Source: Proteles cristata cristata
Taxonomy: Eukaryota > Chordata > Mammalia > Carnivora > Hyaenidae
Direction: 5' to 3'
Assembly (NCBI GenBank): GCA_017311185.1
Contig: JAESUZ010004533.1
Location: 1,054,001-1,118,000 of the forward strand
DNA length: 64,000 nucleotides
Shown one piece after another: positions 34,209 to 47,318 of this stretch. Below the pieces are notes generated by a model. It saw nothing but the letters and a program-made list of their open reading frames with translations, made no database searches and was not told where the DNA came from. Every line of letters begins with the position of its first letter. The first letter of the stretch is position 1. The translations under genes and the position numbers were made by a program.

Positions 34209-35735
34209 ATTGCCAAGGCAAGGATTTCTCAAGGGACACGTTTGAAAGGAGCATCATAAAGTGGGACAAGGGGCACAGAAAAGAAACAGACTGAGATTGA
34301 AGCTCTGTTTACTTAAGTTTTCCTGGTTTGACTCTACTTACCTTCACCTACAGATTAACTACAATTTGCAAAGGTTGAGGAAATGCCCCTTTCTTGCTCT
34401 CTTTATTTTGGGGAACACTGGTCTTGTCCAAATTCTGAAGGGTTCCCAAGCTACTGCTATCCTGGACTGCCTTCACCGAGTAGGAGCCAGCTTTAGATTG
34501 GGGGTGTGTGGGGAAAACCTAACAGCATATAAATTCTATAAGGAATTTCATGGAAAGATATGCAGCCAGAGTGTCTATTCAAGAAGATACAGAGTGTAGT
34601 GAATTGGGGCCATTCTAGTCAATGTTCATGTTAATTAGTGGTTAGATTAGTAACCCTACACAATTAAGACACTAGAAGAAATTTAGGGGGTGAGGTAAGG
34701 ATAGCAGCGTGGTTGTGGTTTTTATATGTGTCTGAGTCGGGTTATACAACAAATCCATTTCAGTCCTAGTTAAGGTCTGCTTATTACATCCGTCTGCTTA
34801 CATCTGAAAACCTAAGCAGTTTCAAGAGTTGCTTCTCCTGTTCATTATTCCACTTTGGAAATTTGAAACTGAAAAATTACACCAGCTACACAGTTGAAGA
34901 CCTTTTGTTTTCCTTCTTCACATGAAAGACCTTTATAAAGTGAATCTACTATGAGTTATCATTACTTGCCAGCTTGTGAATTTGATATTTTTGCACTCTA
35001 GTTAGTAACAAAAACTTAGTTATTTGGAAATTAGTGAGCAAGAAGCTCTTCCCAGCACACTTTTCCAAAATTTCAGGCACAAAATCCAGTCTCCTTTGTA
35101 AAGGCTGGTAAATATTTTATTGGGAAAAATTAACCAGGAACAATCAACTGATACCACAGTTAATTCATTTTTGTTACATACACGTACACTTTTAGCAGAA
35201 TAACTGGAAAATAATTGGTGAAATGATTGATGAACAGCATAAAACTTTATATGTCTACTGAGACATAAAAAATTAAAATAGTTACTGGCTCCAAAAGCAT
35301 TAGTACACCAATGCTGCTGTGTAGACTCATCATCATTATGAATGTCGTGAACAGGAAAAAATAAATCAGTGGGAAAAAAGTTCATGTTCCAAGGAAGGAA
35401 AAATTTTGGCTCATACTACCAAAAGAAAACCTGGAATAAGATGAAAACAGAAAATTTGTAGTGAATGTCAAAATGTTTCATTTTAAATGTAATATAGGTG
35501 TGCCTTGTTAAGATGTAATATATAAAGATTGACCAGTAATTAATTACAAAACATTGAACAACCATAAACATCTATATGATTCCTTGAAAATAGAATTTTT
35601 ATAAGTTACATCTACATTTCCAAAATGGTACTTAGATCAAAAGATTTTGGACATTTTCATTTTGGAGATGCCTTACTCAGATACTGTGGAACTAAAATCC
35701 ACGAGTAAAATGAAATGGGAAATGAAAAAGGGAAA
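34209..35735 (+). other. Intronic stretch with no gene
   Basis: There are two longer open frames (112 codons at 34261 on +, 121 codons at 35020 on -). Neither resembles a protein I know, and both end in ordinary intron sequence without splice-site support. Confidence 0.5.
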
Positions 35736-35739
35736 CACT

Positions 35740-36110
35740 ACTGAAGAGAGGCTAAGTTGTGTTGTGGTAACAAAACAGCCCCCACATTTCAGTGGCTTCT
35801 CAGAACACAGGTTTCTTTTTCAGTGCTGCAAAGCCTGCAGTGACCTTTGAGAGCCACTGTTCTCCATGTGGTCATTCAGCAATGAAAAATGCTCCCACCA
35901 GGTGGATCCACCATCTCAGTTAGTCATCTCCACAGTCACTGTGGCAGAGGAAGAGCCAGCTGGAGGGTCAAGCGTTGGTTCCCAAATGCTTCAGCACAGA
36001 AGTGATACATGCCACTTCTGTTCCATCAGCAGTCTCACCTAGTCATATTGTCCCCTCTCTGCAGGGAGCCTGGGGAAGGTGGGAGACCACAGCACCATTT
36101 GGTGAGTAGT
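35740..36110 (-). repeat. Old dispersed repeat, class uncertain
   Basis: The + strand start, 'gtggtaacaaaacagccccc.catttcagtggcttct', is a recurring opening of an old placental repeat. 'agaagtgatacatgccacttctgttccat' and 'agggagcctgggga' follow, as expected for it. I cannot name the family. Confidence 0.4.
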
Positions 36111-37896
36111 AACTATCTTGGCATGGTGGTTAATATTACAATTCCTTAATGTATAGTGGGGGTTTTTTCACCTTAATATATAGTTGCTATCAGAAGTACA
36201 CATTACGCTAAAGATTTTAAATTCTAGTTTGTAAATATGCCAGGTGTGGAATATTTATTGATAAAGGGCACCAGATTTGGTTGCTAAAAAGAAGTCTTTT
36301 ATGAAAATAAAAAAGTGTGACTTGGTCATTATGTTCTCGCCAGGTATTCCTAGCTTTCTAATAGTATGCCGGTGTCTGTATTTGATGTTGTGATAAGTGA
36401 TGTGATCCGCATCTTTTGCTTTCCCAAACTTTCATTAAGGCAGCATTAGGCTAATTAGTTATATGAACCATCTCATCATATCTGGTCAGTTGGTCAGAGC
36501 CCTAGCTCATGTTCATCTTATATTCCTGTGCTCTGGCCCCCTTCCTCCATCTTGTACTTCTCTTTGTTATTTTCTTGCTTTCTTTTTCGTGTGGCCTTCA
36601 TTCTCTCAGCTGCAGATTTACTTTTTCTTTATGAAGGAGAAGAGGAAGTCTAGTAATCCCAGATCACACCCTCTCAGTTTACCAAGTCCAGCAGAAGAAG
36701 TTCTTTCTCTGAGAATAATATGCCAGTTCCTGGGCATCACCCTGACTGGTCCTGCTTGAGTCTCACTCCCTATGAACCAGTTTCACTTGCCAGAAGAATG
36801 CAGTCCTACCGAAGGACTTGGAGCCCATGATAATGCCTGTGGTAGATGGCCCCGAAGGGCCTTTGCATGACGTGCAGACCTAGAATGCAGATCAGGGAAC
36901 TGTTCCAAGAGGAACGAGTAGGACTCTTCAACCTATGTCTTCTGCATCATGTGTGATAACTACGTCTATTCTTCTAATTCTGTGTTTACATCAGATGCTC
37001 CAAACTACCTGTTATAAAGTATGCATTCAAATAGCATTTCTATGTAATGTTTAAAATATATGAAATAAGAATCAAACTGGGGATAAGAGCATTTTCAATT
37101 ATTTACCAAGAATAATTCATAAGGAAGAAGAATCTGAAGTTCCATTTTTACTATTACCTATATTATAATTATAATTTATATACCTTATATAAATCATAAG
37201 ATATATAAAATATAGTTATATATGATATATAATTACATATGTAATCTTTTAGGAACCTATGAATCTGCAAGGGTTTTTACTAAAAATGGTCTCAGTACGT
37301 GAACTAATGTTTTCTTTTTCTGTCAACTTTTTTTTTTTTACCAAACTTTCTATTTAAATCAAGTATAAATATTCATTTTTCCCTTTAAAATGGGAGTTTT
37401 CTGATATAAGCTGTAGTGTTTTGTATATTAGAAAGAGAATATCTGCAATAAGGTCTATCTCTGACACCTTTAATTAGATAATTTTGGAAACTTCCTTCTC
37501 CTCTCTCCCGCACACAAATCTTGTAGGAGGGTTTCTAAGCAGCATTTGCTTTGATCACACTGCCCTTGCATACCTGGCAAACAGGCTTCCATACTATGTT
37601 GTCACTTAGCTTATTCAGATAGGCTGTGCCTTTCACTGCTATGGTATTAAAGAAAGGGCAGTTAGCTCCTTTCCATTTTCTTGCATTCCCCACTGATTAT
37701 CAAATTATAAAACTGTTCTTTTTTTCTTTCTTTCATTCTTGGAATGAACATTCACAACCCCTGCTGCCCAAATATTTAAAGACAGTCACTTAGTCTTCTA
37801 ATGGCAGTTCTACACCATTAAGACAAAGAGTTTATAATTAATTCCAATGGGTCATATGGTTACTTATCAGTCCAGCCTTGTTCCTGGACTTGCTCT
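36111..37896 (+). other. Intronic stretch with no gene
   Basis: A TA-rich low-complexity patch lies at about 37155-37245. Otherwise nothing is assignable. Confidence 0.5.
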
Positions 37897-37912
37897 AAAA
37901 GTAAACCAGTTC

Positions 37913-38134
37913 AGGGGCGCCTGGGTGGCTTAGTCGGTTGAGCGTCCGACTTTCGCTTAGGTCATGATCTCGCAGTTCGTGGGTTCGAGCCCCGTGTCGG
38001 GCATTGTGCTGACTGCCAGCTCAGAGCCTGGAGCCTGTTTCAGTCTGTGACTCCCTCTCTCTCTCTGACCCTCCCCTGCTCATGCTGTCTCTCTCTCTCT
38101 CCTAGAAATAAATAAAAAACATTAAAAAAATAAT
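37913..38134 (+). mobile_element. CAN-SINE, sense, younger subfamily
   Basis: Intact head (ggggcgcctgggtggcttag), B box gggttcgagcccc, gactgccagc marker and tail tcctagaaataaataaa. Perfect 16-base target duplication aaaagtaaaccagttc at 37897-37912 and 38135-38150. Confidence 0.97.
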
Positions 38135-38582
38135 AAAAGTAAACCAGTTCTAGTCATGAAATCCTGAAAACACTTTAGGAGTCTCTGTTATCCTCCATAA
38201 ATTAATCACTCTTGTCATCGGCGCCCTGCCACTGCACCCACGTCTTCCCAGCTGATCCAAGCCCACATTGTTGACTGTTGTTGTCCAGACCTATAATCAG
38301 CCCATCCTGGACCTCCCTGGTGCAACACGCTCCCTTCTTCCTTAATTGTCACACTCTGATGTGCACTCCCAGCCTGCTTACCTGCTTCCTTGCTTGGTAT
38401 TTGGATCTCCTGATGAGGTCACTGGGTCTCTAGAACTTTTCTAACCTGATCTAACATGGTCTGAGTCATTCAGATTCCAGGACGACAGGTGCTTGTTTTT
38501 TAATTTAATCTGCCTTTTACTTACTGTTTTCTAGCCCATATTATCTCTGCCACTGCTGCTGACCTTAAAAACAATTTCTTTG

Positions 38583-38809
38583 TGGGGTGCCTGGGTGGCT
38601 CAGTTGGTTAAGTGTCAGACTTCTGCTCAGGTCATGATCTTACGGTTCATGGGCTCGAGCCCTGCGTTGGGCTCTGTGCTGACAGCTAGCTCAGAGCCTG
38701 AAGCCTGCTTTGGATTCTGTATCTCCCACTCTCTCTGACCCTCCCCTGCTCATGCACTCTCTCTCTCAGAAATAAATAAAACATTAAAAAAAAACAAACA
38801 AAAAAACCT
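38583..38809 (+). mobile_element. CAN-SINE, sense
   Basis: The head ggggtgcctgggtggctcag, a diverged B box (gggctcgagccc), gacagctagctcagagcc and an AAAC-rich tail are present. Target duplication tttctttgt at 38575-38583 and 38811-38819. Confidence 0.93.
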
Positions 38810-39439
38810 ATTTCTTTGTCTGAAAATTCTAAGGCTTTGGAAGGTTGATTTCTGGATAGGCAACTTTTCAGTGCACTCCTTATAATGAAGCCATGCTCCT
38901 TCAACTGTTCTATGAGTTTTAAAAAATCATTTTCCAACTCTGTACTCATTTTTTTAGAATCTGTAAAATGGAAATACTAAGCATTTACTTTTCTAACTAT
39001 CCCACAGTTAAAATAAATAATTCATGGAGAACTTTTGTAAATCCTTTCATAAAGAATGTGATGTGAGTACAAAGTCTTACCATTATTCAAATAAGTATAT
39101 TATTACCAATTGGATGTAAACAGAATAGAAAGCATTCAGAAAGAAATTGTAAGAATAGAGTACAGTACTAAAAATGATTTATTTTTTAAAGGTTAGAAAA
39201 ATTAAATACGGTTTGATAAACAAAAACTAAGAAGGCATAACAGATGACAAATAACTTAATGATCAACAAAATAAGCAAATATTCACACAATGGTACTTTG
39301 ATATAATGCAATTAAATTAAGTCTAATCCCTTTGGGTTGATATAGTACCTCATAATTTATATGATAATGCATTAAAAGCTATATAAGGAAGAACTTCTGA
39401 GATGAATAGCAAAAACTGAGCTTCTAGTATATAAGAATC

Positions 39440-39685
39440 GCTAATGCTTATTTGGACTTATTACTATGTGCCAAAGGCTGTTCTGAGTATTTTTCATGCA
39501 TTAACGTACTGATTCCTCACAATTCCCCTAGAAAGTAGTTACCATTATGCTATTTTACCCTGAGAAATCTGAGTGCAACTGGTCCAGGGTCATACAATCT
39601 TAGGTGGTAACAAATGGAATCAAACCCAAGTTGTCTGTCTCCAGGATCCACACTCTTAATCATCCTGTCATACTGCCTCTGTATA
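39440..39685 (-). repeat. MIR SINE, reverse
   Basis: It runs from ttactatgtgccaaaggctg through tgattcctcacaattcccct and ttttaccctgagaaat to ctcttaatcatcctgtcatactgcctc, all as the complement of MIR. Confidence 0.75.
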
Positions 39686-40059
39686 ACATAAAACCTCAAG
39701 CTTTAGAGGTTCTTCTCCAGTCTCTATGAATATTCCTTCTCTGTGACTTTTACCGGCTCTTCTCTTTTTTCCTTAGTCTTAAATTTTGGTGTGCTTCCTT
39801 TTAGTTCTCTACTTTTCTAACTCAATATTCAATCCTTGGGGTTTTTTTCCCCCTCTACCTGATCTAATTTCCTAAACATATTATTTTCATCTATGACCTT
39901 CCGTTTAAGCACCAGAACTGTATCCCCCTTTGCCACTGAACATATCAACTCATGTTTAGAAGGTATTTCAGGGAGAATGAATCAAAAATGGAAATTATTG
40001 CTTTCCTTCAGTTTCTAATCTCTGCTAATGACCCACTCCCTGACCCCAGGGACCCTTAA

Positions 40060-40500
40060 CTTCTCTGTCTCCTTCATTCTCCACATTGATTCTGTCACCA
40101 GAATCTCTGAGTTCCAAAATTCTCCAGAAACCTCCTAAATCTGGCCTTATTTCTTCAATAGTCTTACCTCCAGTAACTTCAAAGCTTCTTTATCTCTCAC
40201 CTAAACTAACAAAAATCTATTAGTCTCCTAATCACGAACTCCCTTTGCCCCTAAAGTCTGTCATCCACTCTGCATCCAGTGTTCCTTTCTTAAAAACAAA
40301 ACAAGAGAGAAAAAGAAAGCCTTCTGTATTAAAAATCTTAATGAATTTCCTGAGCTCCAAACTTCCTAGTGCTGTCTCTCCTAAGTCCACATCTCTCTTG
40401 AGGCACCAGCCAGTCTAAATTTCTTTACTACTCCTGAACATGCTTTCTCTAAAAGACAGGTTCCCTATTCTTCTTGCCTGGAAAGCACCAAATTTATGAC
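40060..40500 (+). repeat. L2 LINE fragment (RT C-terminus to 3' region)
   Basis: The CT-rich text matches the L2 order. It runs from tctctcacctaaactaac and agtctcctaatcacgaactc to ctgtcatccactctgcatcc, then a later 'cttgcctggaaagcacc' segment. Confidence 0.5.
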
Positions 40501-40779
40501 CCCATTGCCTCTTTCTTTTTTCCTTTCTTCTTATCCTTATCAAAATTGAACTGTACCAGTCTTAGGTGCATGTATTTGCCACTTGACTGCAGCTACACTC
40601 AGTGTAAAGACTATGTTGGATTTATCTTGATAACCTTAATAGTTAATCAGATGCATGGCACAAAACAAAAGGTTTAAAGGTTTTTCCTGAGTAAAAGAAT
40701 GGCTGATATTTCATGACTTCCCTTGATAACACAATTTGTTGCACCTAAACACTGTGGCCATAAGATACCAACAAAGTTG

Positions 40780-40969
40780 GGGGTGCCTGGGTGGCTCAGT
40801 CAGTTTCAGGTTGGGTCATGATCTCGTTGTTTTGTGAGTCAAGCCCCACATGGGGCTTTGTACTGGGAGAATGGAGCCTGCTGGGAATTATCTCCCTTTC
40901 TCTCTGCCCCTCTCCCACTCATGCTGTCTCTGTCTCTCTCAAAATAAATAAATAAATAAACTTTTAAAA
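40780..40969 (+). mobile_element. CAN-SINE, sense, with deletion in the A-box region
   Basis: gggggtgcctgggtggctcagtcag runs directly into tttcaggttgggtcatgatc: about 15 bases of the tRNA-like region are missing. Target duplication agatac/tcaac/taaagttg at 40763-40779 and 40970-40986 (two mismatches). Confidence 0.9.
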
Positions 40970-41039
40970 AAGATATCAATAAAGTTGTTCATCTTACATG
41001 GGGAGGGAAAAACAGTCAAAATAGTTATTATTTTATATT

Positions 41040-41247
41040 TTATTATTATTTTTATTTCTAGGAGAGAGAGAGAGACAGCGTGAGCAGGGGAGGGTCAGAG
41101 AGAGAGGGAGTCACAGACTGAAACAGGCTCCAGGCTCTGAGCTGGCAGTCAGCACAGAGCCTGACACGGGGCTCGAACCCACGAACCGCGAGATCATGAC
41201 CTAAGTGAAAGTTGGACGCTTAACCGACTAAGCCACCCAGGCACCCC
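41040..41247 (-). mobile_element. CAN-SINE, reverse, younger subfamily
   Basis: Nearly clean copy with gagctggcagtcagcacag and head complement gccacccaggcacccc. The flanks are AT-rich, so the duplication is hard to fix. Confidence 0.93.
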
Positions 41248-41639
41248 TATAATTTTATTTTAAATGGTCAAACTTCTAGCTTTGTATTGATACCACTAAA
41301 TATCGTATGCTCTATCTTGGCCCTTAACATGGGTGTGTTCTCCTTTCTTCTCTCCTGATGAAGAATGATTTAATGAAAGTTCTTATGAAATTGAAGGCTC
41401 TGGTGCTAGAAATGAGCTACATCTGACTCTGGGTGTGTGTATGGATGTGTATAATTGAGCCATCAATCTAAGATTAATGCTTTCTATGCATGTTTCAGTA
41501 TCTGTCTTATACATCAACAGAAAAGTAACAAAAATAAAAGAAAATTAAAGATCCTAGTGAGTTCCCAAATGTAAAGAAGCCAAGTATTAAATATGGCAGC
41601 CCTAGTCCCGTGCTCTGTTCCATTTAAAACAACAATAAA

Positions 41640-41861
41640 TGGGTGACTTAATGGCTCAGTAAGTTAAGTAGCCGACTATGGCTCAGGTCATGATCTTACA
41701 GTTTGTGAGTTCGAGCACCATGTAGGGCTCTGTGCTGACAACTCAGAGCCTGGAGCGTACTTCAGATTCTGTGTCTCTCTCCTCTCTCTTTCCCTCCCCT
41801 GCTCACGCTCTGTCTCTTTCTGTCTCTCAAAAAGTGAATAAATGTTTAAAAAAATTTTTTT
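41640..41861 (+). mobile_element. CAN-SINE, sense, diverged head
   Basis: The head is altered (gggtgacttaatggctcag), but the tRNA-like region, the ctcagagcctggagc body and the tail are clear. Target duplication aaacaaca(a/g)taaa lies at about 41628-41639 and 41863-41874. Confidence 0.88.
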
Positions 41862-41879
41862 TAAACAACAGTAAAAACA

Positions 41880-43580
41880 ACAACAACACAGCTGTTAAAT
41901 ATTGGATAAATCCAAGTTGTTAATTTTGGGCATTGTTTATCTAATTATCTTAGACGGAATTTTTTGTTATGTGACTACTATGCTCAGTCTGGGTCCAAAG
42001 AAAGAAAATAGAAACAACACTAGGTAGCAAAGAAAAATTTTAAAAGAGAGTTGGTTGCAAAGATGTTTAGGCAAAAAAAAAAAAAAGTGTAGGCAATAAA
42101 AAGTGAGAGGAAACACTACAGTAATAGAATAATACACTCAAGAAGTGGCTTCTTCTCCCTAGGCTTGGAGAAATAAGGGGGTAAAACTAGGGTTATCAGA
42201 GCATAGAAGCTTGGAGAGAGGGCTGTACATTTATGATTCACAATCTGGGTTTGCTCTTTGGTGGACCAGGCTCCTCAAGACTCTGAGGAGTCTGGCCCTT
42301 CAGAGCTGGAACTCAGATTTCTGAGAAAGGAGCCCTGCCCAGTTGCTGCAGGTACCTCAGGAGCTTGAAGAGTTCCTTGGACTTAGAACTCATTTCTTTG
42401 AGGAAGAGTGGTGCCCAGCTGGCTAATTCTTATCAGGAGTGCGTGAAATTACTCTAGAAGGGAAGACAAGAAATGGAGACCAAGCCAAATGTTGCTGTTG
42501 GTTAAGGTCATTGCTGGGCATTCCCAGGAAGGATGAAGTCCCCTCTTTTCTCACCTTGTCTACCAGTCTCTCTCCCATACCCATTGTTGGCACAACAAAT
42601 CAGAAATCCAGCTAATAAGGAGAAACATAGTTTACAAAGATGCTCCAGCATCACAAACCAGAGTGTATAGAAGGGCGGGTTTGTGGCTGGGAGATAGCTT
42701 TGTAACCTGAAAAGATATAAATCTGAATTCTGAATAAATCTCTCCGAAATTATCTCAGAAAGGAGAGGTCTACGTTAGATTTCCCAGAAACTTAAAAAAA
42801 AAAAAAAGGATATATCTAGTAACAAAATAAATACAAATGCATTTGTATTCATGTCATGATATCCTATTTTATGCCAACAGTAAATGTAGAAGAGATTCAC
42901 TATAGGTCAATAACTTTGATATCTTCTAATTATCAAGTTACTTTCATCACTTAATGCGAGATAAATACATAATTTATGACCCATAATCAAATTTCATGTA
43001 ATAAAAGGCCTAATTTGACACCATAGCTACATTGTATCCATTAGAGCTTATCTTTTATAGGTACTGCCAAAGTGAAGTGTGTGTGCATTAGTATAAAACA
43101 GTGCAGAAGGTGGAAAAAGAGAAGTAAATTATTCTATAAATTATTTAATATTAATTGCCAACTCATTAATCAGTCAAAAACAATAGAACCAGCCAATAGT
43201 GCCATTTACTCCCACTTTCCTGGAGACACAGTGTCTCCTGTGTGGATGAGTGTTTTTGGCAGAACAGTTTTTAGTTTTTCTGGCAGTGTGCCCGAAAGGA
43301 GCTTTTTAAGATGAGGTCTAATTCAGTGGTGGCCTGGAAACTGGGCACTCCTGCTGGAAGCTGATCACCTGAGGCCCCCACAAATGCTCAGTGGTCAAGA
43401 TGCTAATAACTCTGCCATTGGGGTCTTGACTCCAAGATTGGGTTTCCCATTGGCCCAGGATTCCATCTTTCTTTTACTTCACCCAACATAATTCAGCATG
43501 CATGCACAGTCAAGGCTTTGTTTTGTTTGTAGAAAACATCCCAGGCAAGAATATAGCAACAGGAAAAAAAAGTTTCTTTT
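41880..43580 (+). other. Intronic stretch with no gene
   Basis: The part 42120-42740 is somewhat GC-richer and has the texture of an old LTR-internal or L1 5' sequence, but I cannot assign it. Poly-A runs lie at 42074-42087 and 42793-42807. Confidence 0.45.
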
Positions 43581-43581
43581 T

Positions 43582-43772
43582 CTTTTTAAAATATTATTTA
43601 TTCACTTGAGAGAAACAGAGGCAGCATTGGTAGGGGAGAGGCGGAGAAAGAGGGAGAGAGAGAGAATCCCAATGAAGCTCCATAGGGATCAATCTCACAA
43701 AACCATGAGCTTATGACCGGAGCTGAAACTAAGAGTCAGACACTTAACCAACTGAGCCACCCAGGTGCCTCC
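43582..43772 (-). mobile_element. CAN-SINE, reverse, diverged
   Basis: GA-rich body, then gagtcagacacttaaccaac and gagccacccaggtgcc. A shared (g)agtttctt lies on both sides (about 43573 and 43779). Confidence 0.9.
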
Positions 43773-44529
43773 AAAATTGAGTTTCTTAAAGTAGCTGAAG
43801 CTTCAGTATGCATAGCTCTCCCTCCCTGTACTCAGCTCTCTCCTGGCCTGTGGTAAACCCTGAGAATGTTTATGGCCTCAGAGACCACCTCTCATTATGA
43901 AATCCTCTAACCCTAGGGGGTCTGTGCCTAACTTCTATTATTTACAGAATCTGTCTCTTGCCTTCCCTAGGACACATTACAAAGTCAAAGGACTTCTTTG
44001 TCTTAGCCTTGATTTCCTGGCCCTCATCTAGAACCCTATGGCTTTGCACTCTGATCATTCCCTTGAACTTTTGTGTTTCTCTCAACAAGCAGGAGGTCCC
44101 TACCTAAACTCTATGACAAATGCTCACTTGGGGTTTCTCTTTCATGACTAATCTGATTGCAGGTCCACACTTCCTCTTTGATAGTCACTCTTCAGCACCA
44201 AAGTTACAACTGCCTATCACTTAAGACTCTTATTTCTACTTCTGTACATACAGATTCAACCCCACATTCTGGTAAACACATATGCCAATTATAGATATAT
44301 TGCAGTTATTAAGAAGGGATAGAAAATATCCTACCCAGAAGAATTTTAAGATGTCAATCCAATTTCCAAGTTGTTACAATGATTGAATGGGACAAGGACA
44401 TCAAAACCAAGGAGACTCCCTAGGTAAGGCAGTTCCAACTGGGCCTGTCTGATTTTGAAGAGCTGCTTACTCTCTCTTTATAAATGAGTAAATTCAGGCT
44501 GATGCAGCTTGAAAATACTGAGTTAGGTG

Positions 44530-44735
44530 CTAATGAAAAGGGCCTAGATTTCAGAGACTGACACACCTAGGTTTAAAGGATGGACCCTTCATCTACTGTT
44601 TTGCCTTAAGAAGTTTATTTATATTGGCTGCACCAAGGTTTCCTCATCTTTAAAGAGTTTTATAAGATTCTTACAAAAATTAATGAAGTAGCAAATGTAA
44701 AATTCAGAGCACTGGTAGCCTAATACACACTTATG
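44530..44735 (+). repeat. MIR SINE, sense
   Basis: Contains cctagatttcagagactgac, caaggtttcctcatctttaa, gattcttacaaaaattaatg and aattcagagcactggtag in MIR order. Confidence 0.65.
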
Positions 44736-45145
44736 TAGTTAGGAACATTTCCTACCTTCGTGCCTCCATCTTCTTCCCACATGCTGCTACATTTTTTTTT
44801 TTTTTAATTTGGGGGTATTGTTGACACTATGCTGTCCTTTATTCCATCCTTATGCTGAAATTGGCCATAATCACTGTTCCCATTACACATTAAATTCCTT
44901 CTACATACTTGGTATTTAGTATTGTTATATTTCATGCATTCTCAGTGGAGCAGAAAGATAGAAGCACATTTGCTGATATTCATTAACAGAATATTTGTCA
45001 ATAATTGTCACATGAATGGTCTAGACTAATTTTCACCCCTTAGTTCTCAGTATCATGATTTAGCTGATGGTTGCTCTCTTTGCTAACACAACTTTTGGTA
45101 CTTTAAGAATCCTGCTCCCCCCCCCAAAAAAAAACAATCTCTAAT

Positions 45146-45395
45146 TGGGGCACCTGGGGTGGCTCAGTCAGTTAAATGTCCGATTTCAGCTCAGGTCATG
45201 ATCTCACAGTTTGTGAGTTTGAGCCCTGTGTCGGGCTCTGTGCTGACAGCTCAGAGCCTAGAACCTGCTTTGGGTTCTGTGTCTCCCTCTCTCCCTGTTC
45301 CTCCCCCGTTCCTCCCCTGCTCGCTCGCTCTCCCTCTCTCTCCTTCTCTCTCTCAAAAATAGATAAACATTAAAATTTTTTTTAATTTAAAAAAA
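45146..45395 (+). mobile_element. CAN-SINE, sense
   Basis: The head ggggcacctggggtggctcag has one extra G. A B-box-like gagtttgagccc, gacagctcagagcctagaacc, an enlarged CT/TCCC body and a long A-rich tail follow. Confidence 0.92.
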
Positions 45396-47103
45396 TAAGA
45401 AAAAAAGAATTCCTAATAAAGAAGACTGAATGAGAAACTAATTTAGAATTTTTATTATTCAGCAAGCCCTTCTTCATCTTGGAGATCCCAACTCTTATTC
45501 TACTTTTAAGTAGATATCCTGGTTACCTGGTTTCTACTCTGAATAGAGTCGATTGCCAAACTTAGAATACAAAATTATCAAGACCTGTGATCCTTTTCAA
45601 TGTGCAAAATCTATTCTGATTACCATACTATCATTACTGCAGTTTTAATAGCATCTCCTGTTCAATAGATTTCAATCTACCTACCTCACTTAGTTCTAAA
45701 ATATTTGGACCTTCTTCATTTCTACTTAAATTTCTGGTCTCTGATTTTGCCATTTAGTTTTGAGCAGACTTTAGCTTGCTAAGCTGGCTCTAACCCAGCT
45801 TTCTGTTCTACAGACCTCCACTGACTGACCTCTGCTTCGGAGGCCACATGTTTTCAGATGGCTCACTGAGTCCTGCTGTGAGACTGTCATACTCTCACTT
45901 CTTTCCTGACCTTTGGCAAGAGCCACAGTCTCTGCCCCAGTGCTGTAGCACAGTTTGCAAATGTTTTTATTGTTAATGGGCCATATCCACTTGAAAGAAT
46001 AAACAGTTATATCGTATATAAAGGCAATAGTTTTCTGTTTGTTTAATTGATTTTTAACTTAGTGTTTTTATTATCCTAAAAGGTCCATTATAAATGCTCA
46101 CTGGAAATTATTTATGCTGTGAACTTAATTGAACAGTCACCTATTTTAACGAAGTAAATAGTATTTCCCAGTGTTCGGTTTGCTGAAAATTCAGTAACTG
46201 GATTTTGTACATTATTAAACATTTCATTTTGTGATTTTAGTAATCTAGGCCAGCAGAATAGCAACGTGTTTTCAAGAGATATTTAGTTTGAAATTTTGTA
46301 CTTTCAGTCAGTGGCAGTGGAATTCAAATGTATAACAACTCTGATTTTGAAGATTCCTTCCTTCCTTCCTTCCTTCCTTCCTCCTTCACTCCCTCCCTCC
46401 ATCCTTCTCTCTCTCTCTTTTTCTTTCTTAATTCTTTTTGGTGATGCATTATGAAATTTACTAAGGGCTCTTTGACATAAAAGGAAAACAAAGTATAGTA
46501 CACATTTACCTGTTCTTCCTCAGGGATTTTCTTAAGGAGGGCTTATCTAAGTGCTTGCAAACAATTCCTATGCTACTGTACTATTAGCTTATCTTTTGCT
46601 GATTTTGTTTGTTTAAAGAGACACCAGTATAAATTATGAACACAGAGACTCAAGTATTCATGATGTGGTAGATGGATGGAACTATTAAAGGTACCCTAAA
46701 AATTATTAGACTCAAGCATATGACATTGACATGCTGCATGTGATTAATTAGCAGTCTCTGAGAATGTTTGAAATGATATTTAGTTTACATAATACTAACT
46801 ACTGTGCCTATCTATCTGAGCTAATGGTTAGATTGCTTCTTTAAAAAATGATGACAACTGACAATACTTTACATCAAAAGACTTATAAATGTTTGAGAAT
46901 CACAATTATGTTCCTCTCTTCCTATAGATACTAAACCAGTTGCAAGATTAGTACAGAGTTATAAATAAATAAGAAAACAATCACCTTCATTACTATTAAG
47001 TGTGGGTTACAGAATGCAGCTGAGAGATGAATGCTGGCTTACTAACAATCTTTCCTTCCCCAGTGGCCAAGTCCGGTTCTGGAGACTCATTATAAGAGAG
47101 CGA
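45396..47103 (+). other. Intronic stretch with no gene; repeat-poor 45.9-47.1 kb
   Basis: The only repeat seen is the TTCC tract at 46354-46428. The remainder looks single-copy, with TAATTA-like and AT-rich words, and no exon signal. Confidence 0.5.
46354..46428 (+). repeat. (TTCC)n microsatellite with CT-rich tail
   Basis: Seven to eight TTCC units are followed by ctccctccctcc and tctctctctc. Confidence 0.95.
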
Positions 47104-47318
47104 GGGGCACCTGGGTGGCTTAGTCAGTTAAGCGTCCAACTTTCACTTAGGTCATGATCTCGCGGTTCGTGGGTTCGAGCCCCGCATCGGGCTCTGTGCT
47201 GACTGCCAGCTCAGAGCCTGGAGTCTGTTTCAGAGTCTGTCACTCCCTCTCTCTCTGACCCTCCCTGCTCACGCTGTCTTTCTCTCTCCTAGAAATAAAT
47301 AAAATTAAAAAAAAAAAA
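47104..47318 (+). mobile_element. CAN-SINE, sense, younger subfamily
   Basis: Head ggggcacctgggtggcttag, B box gggttcgagcccc, gactgccagc marker, tcctagaaataaataaaa tail. The flanks agagagcga / agaggagcga form a slightly imperfect duplication. Confidence 0.95.

Noticed and set aside
35020..35385. Reverse open frame of 121 codons
   Set aside because: No family resemblance, no splice sites or promoter; the local sequence reads more like AT-rich non-coding DNA.
37913..37995. tRNA gene in SINE heads (here and in the other copies)
   Set aside because: A-box and B-box-like words are kept because the SINE head descends from a tRNA. The anticodon arm and 3' end are not those of a tRNA gene, and a SINE body follows.
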